Positions 9,018 to 19,320 of a DNA stretch of 45,444 nt are shown one piece after another (position 1 is the first letter of the stretch; each line of letters opens with the position of its first letter). The notes below the pieces were generated by a model that was not told the origin of the DNA, did not search any database, and worked only from the letters and a program-made list of their open reading frames with translations. A program made the translations under genes and the position numbers. This stretch comes from Polysphondylium violaceum (lineage: Eukaryota; Evosea; Eumycetozoa; Dictyosteliales; Dictyosteliaceae). The stretch is from NCBI GenBank assembly GCA_000277445.1, contig AJWJ01000147.1, forward strand, positions 1 through 45,444, read 5' to 3'.

Positions 9018-10953
9018 ATGTTTAAAAAAAAGAATAGTCAATTAATAGAAATTCAAAAGAAATATGATAATATTTCAAAGATTCCATTTGTAACAAAAGA
9101 GGGTCTACTCTACAAGTTGGGTAAATATATGGGTGTGTGGAAACCGAGAGTGTTTGTTTTGGCAAATGAATATCTATACTATTTTGATACAAGAGAAAAA
9201 CAAACTCCTTTTGGCCCTCCATTGGGGTACTTTAACCTTTTGGATTGTAAAATAGAGCAAGTCACAAATAATAGTAAAAGACCACTAAGTTTTAGAGTGA
9301 GTAGAGTAATATTAAAAGTTTATGACATATACTAATTGATGTCTAAAAAAAAAAGATATCAGAAACTAAAACTAAAAGACATTATTTAATTTCAAGTATT
9401 CATAAACAAGACTATGATAGTTGGTTTAGTCTATTGTCACAAATTAAAAGTACATATGGCAAGAGAGTAGAGTTGGCTGTTTTAATACAATCAGTTTTTA
9501 GAAAAAATGTAGATTACAGACAAACACAAGAGATCATTCAATCGACGCTCACCATTCAAAGATTTTATTCCTTTCAACGTGCTCAACGTAAAATGGCCAA
9601 AGTTATTGCATGCATTACTAAATTACAATCATTGGTAAGATCATTCCTATTAAAGAGAAAATATCTTCGAATGAAAAAAGAGGTGAAAATCATTCAATCT
9701 CACTTTCATGTAATTAAAGCAAAGAATCGTTTAGAAAAAGAATGTTTGTATTTAATATTAAATAATTTAATAATTAATTAATTATTAATTTAAAATATTA
9801 TTAATACCTACGACTTAGTAACAAGAAAAAAGATTGTTCAAGAATTATTGGCAACTGAAAAATCTTATGTAAATAATTTAAAGTTGATTATAGATATTTT
9901 TATTAAACCTTTGAATAGTTTACATGCTATTGAACAAAGAGTTTTAACTTTATCAGAGATATCTGGTGTTTTTGGAAATTGGGAAAAGATTTATAAAATT
10001 AATTTTGAACTATTGGCAATATTTGAGTCTAGATTAAATTCATGGAGCGTTTATCAATTAATAGGTGATGTATTTATTTCAAAAACTGATAGTTTATTAG
10101 AATATGCAAACTATGTCACAAATTATGATCATTCAAGAAAATTATTGGATAAATTAACTGCAACAAATGTTAATTTTGGTCATTTTTTAGATGTATGATA
10201 TTTGTTATTTATTAGGACTATATTTATTATTAAATATATATTAATAGTTCTATTTTATAGGCTGCACAAAGAGATAAAAGAAGTAAATATTTAGATATTT
10301 CAAGTTTTTTAATTCAACCAGTACAAAGATTACCAAGATATGAATTATTATTAAGAGATCTTATTAAAAATACAAGTACCTCTCATCCAGATAGAGCAAA
10401 TTTAGAAAAAGGTGTTGTGAAAATGAGAGAAATAACAATGTATATTAATGACCAACAAAAAGAAAGAGAAAACCTTGCAAAAGTATTACAAATTCAACAA
10501 GAGCTCTCACAAAGCTTGTTGTCTTCCTCTAGCGGTGGCGCTAAAATATCATTTGCCTCTGCAACGAGTCTCATTCGCGAAGGTGAAGTTAGAATGGCTA
10601 AAAAGAAATGGAATTATATGTATCTATTCAATTCTCAAATTGTTATCGTTCAAAAATCACCCGAGACTGGTAAACAAGTTAAAGATGTAATTCAATTGGA
10701 TAATCTTACTCTTAGAGATCTCGACTCCATAGACCCAAATCTCTCAAATACTGATCTTTTGGCATCACTATCGGCATCAATGTCTGCATCTACCTCTTCC
10801 CTTGAAAGTGCCTCTACAAATTCCACTGGTGTATTTAGATTTAGATTAATTTCTGGTAAAAATGAACATACTTTTCTATTTGATACCCCAATTGAAAAGA
10901 ATCTTTGGCTTACTGATATCGCTATCACTTTAAATCGTTTAGATAAGAAATAA
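9018..10953 (+). CDS. RhoGEF with PH-IQ-DH-PH architecture
   Basis: Predicted Dbl-family guanine nucleotide exchange factor for Rac/Rho GTPases. Four exons: 9018..9296, 9356..9743, 9819..10192, 10261..10953; 577 residues. The first in-frame ATG is at 9018; a reading beginning upstream at GTG 8988 is rejected. An N-terminal PH domain (about 30-125; KEGLLYKLGKYMGVWKPRVF, ending DYDSWFSLLSQI) is followed by several IQ-like motifs (about 135-215; LIQSVFRKN, TIQRFYSFQRAQRK, LQSLVRSFLLKRKY). Then come a DH domain (about 225-410; RKKIVQELLATEKSYVNNLK, and the helix DISSFLIQPVQRLPRYELLL) and a second PH domain (about 430-575, ending FLFDTPIEKNLWLTDI). The exon 2/3 join uses an unusual GTTTGT donor, chosen because it alone keeps frame into the DH domain. 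IQ motifs imply calmodulin or light-chain control, by family analogy. Confidence 0.82.
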
Positions 10954-11496
10954 ATAAAAATTGTATTATTAGTTTTAAAAAGGACTTGTTTTGGTTATTT
11001 TTAGTATCCCTTTTCCAATATCTGTTTATAGGTAATAGTTTATTTTTAATGATCAAAAGTATTTTATCAATCGACAAAATAACAAAAAAAACAAAAAACA
11101 GTTCTCTGGGTTTTCGATTTTTTTTTTAAAGAATTGAAAGGTTGGATGGAATTTTGCTGTAAGGAGAACTTAATTGTGTTTGAGCACATCAAAAACATTT
11201 GAAAAAAATCCTTAAGAGGGTCAGGGATAGAATTTAAAATCTAGTTATGGGTGGCCAAAAACTTTTTTAGAATTAGATATTTTTATAAAAAAGAATAAAA
11301 TTAAATATCTAATTAAATATCTTTTACTTAACCCATAAATTGGTAACAATTTGATTTGACTTTACTCTTGGAATTATATGATAATTTTGTTATGTGTCAT
11401 TTGTCATAAGATAAAAAGAAGCTCCCTTACTGCAATTAATATCTCCTCATTAAAAGAAAAACCTTGAGAACTGTTTTATTATTTACCTTGGTTATT
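10954..11496. other. Convergent 3' spacer, RhoGEF / GH5 genes
   Basis: AT-rich DNA between two convergent stop codons. It has a direct near-repeat of AATTAGATAT/AATTAAATATCT around 11270-11325 but no gene or RNA signature I can support. Confidence 0.4.
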
Positions 11497-12543
11497 TTAT
11501 TTTTTTTTATTCTCTTTATCAAGATTTTTTAGTAAATATTCTCTGACCAACTTTCCACTTTCAGTAGGTTCACCATTTTTCTCAATTAATGATGGAAATG
11601 CACAATCTTGTGCCCACCAACTCCAAGCAGTCCAATGCATTCCTAATTGTTCTGCATATTCTAAAAACTTTTTAGTAAAACCAATATCGCATGTAAACTC
11701 TCCAAATTCAGTTGCGATAATTGGATGTTTGCGTGCCAACCAACCAAATGAAGTTTTCCAAAACAATGGGATTTTATCATCAAAATTATAAGGATGTGAC
11801 CCAAATATAATATTGTATCCTTTAATTGGAACTGCTCTAACACCAGATAAATCAAAACCCCAACGTATTCCATTAACAATAACTACATTCTTTGCACCAA
11901 CCGATCTAACCGCATCATATAATTGTTGCATGCCGACATATTCTATTTTTTGAAAAGTGCCTCCGTTCATCCATACCTATAGAGTTCAAGACTTAATAAT
12001 AGATCATGGTTATATAAATTAAAAACATACTTTAAAAGGTATAATTTGAGGTTCATTATATAATTCAAAAATAATATTTGAATCATTTTTATAAAGGGAA
12101 GCTACTTGTTTCCAAAATAAAATTGAATTTTTATCAGCCATTTTCTTTTGGCCGGGGTTATCATTCATAAGATTGCCTTCATCTGACCAATGCAAGTCCA
12201 AGATTACTGCCATATCCAGACTTCTAATAAGATTTACTTGGTTTCTTACTACCTTTTTATACCATGGATACCACTTTTTGCTTCCTTTTAGCCAAAAATC
12301 TTGATTCAAAGATAATCTTATAGTGTTACAACCCCATTCTTTCATTTTCTGATAATCTTGGTATGATAAGAACTGACCTTCTGGATTCCACTCTAAAGAG
12401 GGTCTAGAGATACCCCTTATCAATACTTTTTGACCACTATCGTCATATAAATTTGGTCCCTTAACATAGAGTCCTTGAACAATGAAATTATTTACATATA
12501 AAAAAACGACAATAAATAGTAAAGCTTTATAATTCAACATCAT
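11497..12543 (-). CDS. Secreted GH5 cellulase-like glycoside hydrolase
   Basis: Predicted endo-beta-1,4-glucanase of glycoside hydrolase family 5 with a bacterial Cel5A-like look. Two exons, 12543..12031 and 11976..11497 (GTATGT donor, ATAG acceptor), 330 residues. An N-terminal signal peptide (hydrophobic LLFIVVFLYV core, about residues 7-24) indicates export. Family landmarks are LIRGISRPSLEW, CNTIRLSLN, AVILDLHWSDEGN, the acid/base Glu164 in ELYNEPQ, the SHPYNF loop, the nucleophile Glu261 in IIATEFGEF, and WTAWSWW near the end. Both catalytic glutamates are present, so it should be active. Dictyostelids degrade cellulose of their own stalk and spore coats and of food; which role applies is unknown. 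The start may be either of two adjacent ATGs (12543 or 12540). The ultimate source may be bacterial, but its intron, codon use and context are host-like. Confidence 0.88.
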
Positions 12544-12599
12544 ATTATAGGTTTTCTACTATTGGTATTCGTTGTAAAAATAATTAATTATCATTGTTT

Positions 12600-12643
12600 A
12601 GTGTGAGAATAAATTATCCATCTTCCCCCCACTTTCTCACACT
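12600..12643. promoter_or_regulatory. 10-bp perfect inverted repeat upstream of the GH5 gene
   Basis: AGTGTGAGAA (12600-12609) and TTCTCACACT (12634-12643) form a perfect inverted repeat with a 24-base pyrimidine-rich spacer, 57-100 bases upstream of the cellulase-like start codon. A further GTGAGAG copy lies near 12720. It could be a dimeric factor site; no factor is known to me. Confidence 0.4.
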
Positions 12644-12759
12644 CTCACGTAATCAATGATTTTACAAATTTTGGATTGTTTTTACAATAATCAGATTTGG
12701 AACAATAGCAATACAGAATGTGAGAGATAGATACGAATAATGAGTAATGTTGAGTTTAT

Positions 12760-15024
12760 TTAGTTTTTAGTTTTTTGTTTTTTCAAAGTATGATATTTAC
12801 CATCAGAGCCAAGATTTTCATCGGTGATTTTGTATTTTCTAATTAATTTTTTAGCTCTCTCTTGTTGCATTTGTTCAGGAGTGAGATTGGCATTCTTTTT
12901 GTAATTGAAACTCTTTAAAATATCTTTTTTGGCTTTTCTCTTTTCGGATCTAGTCATCTTTTCCTGTTGGTCGGCAGATTTGGTCTTGCCCGATGGGATG
13001 ACTTCGAGTTTGTTGTTGGCGCTGGCTTTAAAGTGGTTTGGTAACAAGTACTCGGGGATGTATTTGAGATGTTGGGATACCTTTTTCTTTATCAATGTGG
13101 TATCGTGTTTGAGTGCTAAAAGATCTTGGGGATTCTCTGAAAAGTGAGACTTTAGCTTCTCATTATTGATAATTTCTTGCTTGAGTTCAGTCTTTCTGGC
13201 CTCTTTGATGGCTCTACCACCAATGGCTCTCATAACGTCTTCGACTCTGTATCTGAAACCTTCGATGGCAGTCATTTTGAATTCGAATGGTTTGAGGTTA
13301 TATCCATCCTCGGTTCTCTTTTTATGTACTCTATTCAAAAGTTCTTCATTGGCTTGTGTAACAAATGATAATGCAATACCTTTGGCATCACCTCTAGCTG
13401 TTCTACCAATTCTATGAATATAATTTTTAACAGTTCTTGGGAAATCAAAATTAACAACTATTATTATTGTTATTGTTATATTAGTATAAATGAGGTGATG
13501 ATTAAATGATAATAATAATAATAATAATAACTACATACCAATATCAACATTTCTAAAATCAATACCTCTAGCAACACCATATTCTGTATCAACATTCTTT
13601 TTCTTATTATTATTGGTTTTTTCTTTTTTAACTTTAACATCACTTTCTTCTTGATCAGATTCATCTTCACTTTTAATTTCAATTTCATCATTATCGTCGT
13701 CATCGTTGATCATTGAAGTTTCTTCATCTGAAACTGGTTCATCTTTAACATCAACCTCATCTTGATCCTTTTCTTCATCTTCTTCTTCGTCTTCTTCTTC
13801 ATCTTCTTCTTCCTCCTCTTCTTCATCTTCATCATCTTGACCTTCTTCTTTAATATCAAATTCTTCACCACTAACATCACTATCATCATCTTCATTTTCA
13901 TTATCCTCTAACTCTTCTTCAACTTTATCTTCAGATTTAATTTCAATACCATTGCTAGAAACAAAGGATTCATCAGTGGCAATGAGATAATCGAAAAGAC
14001 CTTTGTTAAATTGTAAAATGATATCGTGTCTTGAATTGATTGGCAACTCTGAATTTAAAACTGCACTTCTGATATGGAATCTTTCCAAAAACAATTTCAA
14101 CTTGTAACAATTATCAGTGTCGTTGACGAAAAAGAGAATCTTGCCTTGCATAAGTTTGAGACGAAGGAGGGAAAAGACCAAAAGGAATTTATCAACTTGA
14201 GCACACTTGATAGAGTATTCAGAGAGATTGGTTTGTTGGGCTTGATCTTCTTCGAGCTTGAGAATGGCGGGTGTGTGGAGGACGAGTTTTTTGAGTTCCT
14301 CAACTTGGGGAGTGAGGGTGGCAGACATGAGGAAACATTGACACACCTTGGGCAAATAGGTCTTGATGGTGTTGATTTCCTCTTGATGACCATATGAGAG
14401 GACAAGATCTGCCTCATCAATGACTAACATCTCCAAAGTATTGGCAATCTGTATGGTCTTGCTGGCAAGATGTTGTACAAGTCTGGTTGGTGTGCTGATG
14501 ACCACATCGGGGATATCTCTCAACAATCCCTTTTGTTCGTCAATTGACTTATCACTGCCCAATTGAATGACAGAGATTGCGTGTAAACAATAGCTTGACA
14601 TTTGAGTAAAATGATTCTTTACTTGTTCACAAAGTTCTCTAGTTGGTACCAATACAATTGCTTTAATACCTTTAACATTTGATTTCTGAATATTGAATCT
14701 ATTAGTATTCTGCGTGTATTGTCTCTGTCACACTATCCGCGTTTGTACACAACATACCTCTTTAGCCATCAAGATCTTTTGAATAATGGGGATTGAGTAG
14801 GCAGCAGTTTTACCTGAACCTGTTCTAGCCTTGGCCAATATATCTTTACCTTGTAGTGAGAGTGGGATCGATTTCGATTGAACTAAAGTTGGATGAGTGA
14901 ATCCCATCTTTCTGATGGCCTTCATGATTCTGTGATCCAAACCCATCGATTCAAAATCTGTTTCCAAATCAATCAATGATTCACTGGCGGTGCCATTCTT
15001 TGGTGTGGATGTTGATAAATTCAT
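12760..15024 (-). CDS. ddx56: DEAD-box ATP-dependent RNA helicase, DDX56/Dbp9 type
   Basis: Nucleolar RNA helicase needed for 60S ribosomal subunit assembly in yeast and animals. Three exons: 15024..14758, 14685..13539, 13457..12760; 703 residues. Motifs in order: Q-motif region GFTHPTLVQ, motif I ARTGSGKT, Ia VPTRELCEQ, STPTRL, DEAD (about 179-182, VIDEADLVLSYG), SAT (LMSATLTP), then YGVARGIDFRNV and VI HRIGRTARG. The family marks are an acidic insertion between IATDES and YGVARGIDF inside the second RecA domain, and the C-terminal KFRVEDV-like segment (EGFRYRVEDVMRAI) followed by a basic tail. Dbp9 and DDX56 have such an insertion; this one is about 125 residues of Glu/Asp with Ser and Lys. 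The ATG at 15024 (MNLSTSTP) is the first in frame. Exon 2 begins AAA TCA after TTCAG, the only in-frame acceptor. Confidence 0.92.
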
Positions 15025-15703
15025 TATATCTAGATATATATTCCTATTCACACAACACCTTAATACTGATAAGAAAAACTAAAAAAAATTTTCGTCAAAA
15101 TAGAAACTTTCGTTTTTTTTTTTTAATTAATTTTATTTCTTTTTCCTTTTTTTTTTTTTTTTTTCTAATATATTTTTATGTGATCAGTGTGTGATTTCAT
15201 GTTCCCTTCAAAACAAACATCAAATTTATTGATTGATGAGGGCATCAGATATTATTGATTTGATTGAATATTTGTGTTTGTTCAATTTTTAGGGTGTGAA
15301 AAATAATATACAAAGATATATAAAATAGAAAAAAAGTAGATTTGTGAATATATGTTTTGACCTCGTTTAGATAAGTTGGGATTAGAATGAAAGAGTGCGT
15401 CAAATTGTTGCGTATGGATAGATTGTGTAATGTGATTGAGGGGTAGATTATGAAATTACCCCATTACCCCCCCACCTTTTTTAAATTTAATTCCTCACCT
15501 CATGGCGTGTGTGGATGGTGTGGTAATAGTGTGTTTTACTTTTTATATATTATATATAAATAGAACAGCAGCAACAACAACAGAAAGACATAGAGATAGA
15601 TAATTGTTTGTTTGAGAATAAATAATAAATAGATAATATCAACTACCCTCCCACCATTACTACTAATTCATTACCATCATAATTTAATAAACTATAATTA
15701 TAA
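15025..15703. other. Divergent promoter region, DDX56 / 255-aa unknown
   Basis: AT-rich with long T runs close to the DDX56 start (15110-15165), a C-run (ACCCCCCCACC, near 15465-15476) and CA-rich leader DNA before the + strand gene. No gene or RNA recognised. Confidence 0.45.
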
Positions 15704-16471
15704 ATGTCATCATCATCGTTATCATCAACATCACAACATCAGCAGGATAATCAGCATCAGCAGGATAATCAACATCAACTACAACAACCACCATTAAAAT
15801 ATTGGGCATCATTTTATCAGCCACCTGTTGATAAGGGATGGGATTGCTATTTAGCAGTAAATAGTGATTCATCACCCAATTTGCCACCATATAGTAGAGA
15901 TACCCATGCTGTTTATATATTCTTTCAAGAATCCAAAGAGATTAATAATGTCGAGTATCCATTCATTGTCTCTTTTATAGGATATTCTGATAGAATCATA
16001 GACAGGCTGCTAAAGCATTACAAAGATCCAAGATTCTATGATAGTAGTCTTTATTGTGTATTCCCAATTCACATTGATACTAATAATAATACCAGCACCA
16101 CCACCACCACCACCACTAGTACTACCATTGATATAAATAAAAGAAAGAAAGGATTAAGATATTATAATAGATTAAAAAGAATATTTGCAACAACTATTAA
16201 AGATGATAATGAGGATGATAGATATCAAGAAGAAGAAGAAGAAGAACAAGAGGAAGATCAAGACTTAGAGCAATCAATACAAATGGGAGAGAATGGTATG
16301 CCTATTGATATTATGAAAACAATGTTAACCATGACTACACAATCAACAACAAACAGTAATAAGCCCATGCGTCTCATTCAAGGTGTCCCAGCCAATCATC
16401 CCGCCACCTCTGTCAATATAAATGATCCTTCTTATCATTTCCCTCAAGTATTACTCCAACAACTCTTGTAA
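15704..16471 (+). CDS. Unknown protein with Gln/His-rich N terminus and acidic tract
   Basis: A 255-residue open frame starting ATG TCA TCA with no recognised family. The N terminus is Ser then Gln/His/Asp repeats (two near-identical HQQDNQ units). A globular-looking region follows (about 30-130: YWASFYQPPVDKGWDCYLAV, AVYIFFQES, YPFIVSFIGYSDRIIDRLL, SLYCVFPIHID) with alternating hydrophobic beta-type segments. Then come a Thr tract, a basic stretch KRKKGLRYYNRLKR, a Glu-rich tract and a C-terminal tail. Amino-acid composition and low-complexity runs are typical of dictyostelid genes, so I judge it real. No intron was needed. It lies 118 bases upstream of the next + strand gene, which has its own start. 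It may be lineage-specific. Confidence 0.6.
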   Translation: MSSSSLSSTSQHQQDNQHQQDNQHQLQQPPLKYWASFYQPPVDKGWDCYLAVNSDSSPNLPPYSRDTHAVYIFFQESKEINNVEYPFIVSFIGYSDRIIDRLLKHYKDPRFYDSSLYCVFPIHIDTNNNTSTTTTTTTSTTIDINKRKKGLRYYNRLKRIFATTIKDDNEDDRYQEEEEEEQEEDQDLEQSIQMGENGMPIDIMKTMLTMTTQSTTNSNKPMRLIQGVPANHPATSVNINDPSYHFPQVLLQQLL

Positions 16472-16589
16472 CTATACTATACTATTGCATGTGAGGCCTA
16501 CTTATTATTGTAATAAAAATTTTTTTCTTTTCTTTGAAAAATTTTAAAATTGGGACTTTTATTATCCTTTATGATCTTGTTGTGATAAA

Positions 16590-18911
16590 ATGATAGCAAC
16601 AACAACAACAAATAGTAATAGTAGTAATAGTAATAGTAATAATAATTTATACTTTAATATATATAGAAATGAATATCTTAGAAAACAGATATATCAACAT
16701 TTTGGTTTAGAGTTTAGAAAAGATTATGATCTCTGCTATGGGAATAATATATTTGAGCAGTATGATGATATGTCTTTGGTATCGATAATCAGGACAAAGA
16801 ACAGATATTTAATTCAAGAGAAATTGGGTTTATATAGACGAGTGATGACAAATCAACAATTACCCAGTAATAAGCAGAGAAGCAATAGCTTTTATCAAGA
16901 TATATTGGATATTCCTAGAGATTTGTCGATATTTTATCAGATACCTTTGGATATAGTCACCGATACCATGTTTATGGATATTTGTTTTCTACATATCACC
17001 AACCAAAGGGATGTTTATCACTTGTTTTATTATTTTCCAATCACCAGAGCAAGAGTGTTGATGTTGGAGGAACAACACACTTCAGCATTGGGTAAAATAG
17101 CCTGCAACACTGATATGAAGTTTGATGGAATAGATACAGTAAAGTGGCTGTTTGAACAAGGCCAACTCACTTTTGGTAAGAACAAAGCTCGGGAATTTTT
17201 CAACAGTACTCTCTTTCTCGACAATTACAAAACGTTTGCCGAGTTTAATTGGCCTGCTACAGATCTAGTACCTCTATTGATATGTAACCTAGGCCATCCA
17301 AATAGAATAGAGTTTCTAAAAGTCACGCTTGAATCATCAAATCATTTCAACCCATTGCTCGCATCTAAAGATCCAAAGAGTAGACTCAAGAGTTTGGTTG
17401 GAATCAAAGATCCCATCTTTAGTCTCTATGGTGTGGATATTGTTGCAAGAAAAGAAGACTCTAAGCTCTTCACTCTGCACCATTGTGACAATTTAACTGT
17501 AGAGTTGTGGAGTTTCATAAAGAAGGCCTATCCTTCCATTTCTGGTCTTGTGTCGTCAAAGGCCACCGGAGCGTCGTTTGATTTGCAAACGGCCAAAGAG
17601 TTTTTGGAGACCATTGGTATTCGTACCAGCGGCCTGGACCCGGGTCGAATCATGTACCTATGCGAGTATACTCTCAACCCCAAAGCCACACACAACCTCA
17701 ATTCATCCCAGGTCATACAACAGCATATCAAGTACTGTCCAGAGCTCTTTTTGAAATGTAATCTTCTTGACAACCCTTTGATCCCCAATGTGGTAGAGTT
17801 TTACCGAAGCCTCTTTCAAGAGGCCGACATGGATATCCCCTCAGAGTCATTTTACAAATGCCCGACGTTTATTGACGCCATCGTCCAGAATAGGATGGAT
17901 GTGGTGTTGGGTTTCTACAATCTATGCAATCGTGTTGATATATCCCTATTGGTCCAGGTGTACGGCAATCGAGAGATGTTTGAGTTCTTCTGGGAAGAGT
18001 ACAGTGCCTCTCGTACAGATTTGGTGGATGCATGCGGTTGTTTGTGTGATTGCGCATTATTAAACTATGACTTTACAGATTTTAAAAGGTTTTTCGATAT
18101 TCTCGGAGCCGACCAACAAGCCCACCAAGCCTCTATTCTTAAAAGATCATTCAAGGAATCTTACTCGCAGTTGAGCAGAGCGCGAAATAGCAAACAAAAA
18201 AAAGGATGTCTGCAGATCCTCGAGTTTTGTAAAGGTGCTTTAAAGCAAACCGATGGACCCGCTTTTATAGAAAATGAATTCCCCAAACTCAATGCCCAAT
18301 TGGTCAAAATCCAAGACCCCCAACTCAGGGCCCAATTCCCCGTCCAAAATCAAGATAAATTTAAAATCCTTGCCACCAGTTTAAAACTAAACTCTATGCC
18401 ATTGGCGCGATACGCCACCGATGGTCTGCTTTTAAACGAAAATGATAAAAATCAAATATCAAAGATAGTGTTGGACTACTTTAGAGAATTTAAATCCTCT
18501 CATTTAAAAGTCCCCTTGTTTTTGATTGAAAAATACCAACACACCTTTCAACCCTACTTTGTAGATAAAATGCTCACAATTGCTGTCAAGGCCAACAATT
18601 ATCGATTGCTGCACATCTTGCTCAACAAGACCAATATCAGATTATTGAAAACTGCCGATAAAGAGTCGGAACAAAAATTGCTGGAAAAGACGTTTATGAA
18701 CATAAAGAAATCCAGTCACATCAAACAAACAGACTACTTTAAAGTATTCCCTGCCGAAGACATAGTAGATCTGTCTTCAAAAACATTCAAGCAACACGGT
18801 TTTGACGATTCACACAAACACATGACTCTACCCAGCCGCACACAGTTTAAAGAATACAACCTTCCATTTGAATGCCCCTACAAAGTTGCCAGTTGGTTTG
18901 ATTCAGTATAA
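16590..18911 (+). CDS. Large dictyostelid-specific protein with degenerate ankyrin-like repeats
   Basis: Intronless 773-residue protein. After a Thr/Ser/Asn leader it begins NLYFNIYRNEYLRKQIYQHF, resembling the (I/V)FRNKYLRxxIF opening I associate with a large paralogous dictyostelid family whose bodies contain ankyrin-like repeats. Candidate degenerate repeats include DGIDTVKWLFEQGQLTFGKN, PNRIEFLKVTLESS, NRMDVVLGFYNLCNRVDISL, and ANNYRLLHILLNKTNIRLL. No catalytic motif is evident, so a protein-interaction role is inferred only. From about 17,500 to 18,300 the gene is clearly richer in G+C and CpG than its first kilobase and all flanks, which is unusual here and might reflect gene conversion with a paralogue. 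The family assignment is from pattern memory and moderate in certainty. Confidence 0.6.
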   Translation: MIATTTTNSNSSNSNSNNNLYFNIYRNEYLRKQIYQHFGLEFRKDYDLCYGNNIFEQYDDMSLVSIIRTKNRYLIQEKLGLYRRVMTNQQLPSNKQRSNSFYQDILDIPRDLSIFYQIPLDIVTDTMFMDICFLHITNQRDVYHLFYYFPITRARVLMLEEQHTSALGKIACNTDMKFDGIDTVKWLFEQGQLTFGKNKAREFFNSTLFLDNYKTFAEFNWPATDLVPLLICNLGHPNRIEFLKVTLESSNHFNPLLASKDPKSRLKSLVGIKDPIFSLYGVDIVARKEDSKLFTLHHCDNLTVELWSFIKKAYPSISGLVSSKATGASFDLQTAKEFLETIGIRTSGLDPGRIMYLCEYTLNPKATHNLNSSQVIQQHIKYCPELFLKCNLLDNPLIPNVVEFYRSLFQEADMDIPSESFYKCPTFIDAIVQNRMDVVLGFYNLCNRVDISLLVQVYGNREMFEFFWEEYSASRTDLVDACGCLCDCALLNYDFTDFKRFFDILGADQQAHQASILKRSFKESYSQLSRARNSKQKKGCLQILEFCKGALKQTDGPAFIENEFPKLNAQLVKIQDPQLRAQFPVQNQDKFKILATSLKLNSMPLARYATDGLLLNENDKNQISKIVLDYFREFKSSHLKVPLFLIEKYQHTFQPYFVDKMLTIAVKANNYRLLHILLNKTNIRLLKTADKESEQKLLEKTFMNIKKSSHIKQTDYFKVFPAEDIVDLSSKTFKQHGFDDSHKHMTLPSRTQFKEYNLPFECPYKVASWFDSV

Positions 18912-19320
18912 AATAATTAGAAAATATCTTTTAAATTATAAATATCATAAATATTAAGATTGTATATCAGGTCAGTGGGTTGAAACACTAAAGTGGTTTA
19001 TTTGAATGGGCTATTTTATTTAATTTTACAAAAAATCTTGAGAGTTTTTTTTCCCAAATCACCCATTTTTTCCAACAAATCTAGATTTTTTGTATAATTA
19101 AATAAATATCAAACAGATTTTCATATTTTCTTGGGATTAGATGATGTCACCCTCCCTCAAAATTAAAAGTTGAACAAATTAATGTGAGGAATCTGGATAT
19201 TAAAGAATAGTTTGAATAAAATTCAAGAATCCTTGATGACGTATGGACTATTTAAAGCAATGATGAATGTGCAAATTCATTTTTCAATTCAATTCATTCA
19301 TACATAATAATAATAATATT
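18912..19320. other. Promoter spacer upstream of the TPR-like gene
   Basis: AT-rich intergenic DNA with T and A runs; CAATTCAATTCATTCATA lies just before the next start. No gene or RNA seen. Confidence 0.45.
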
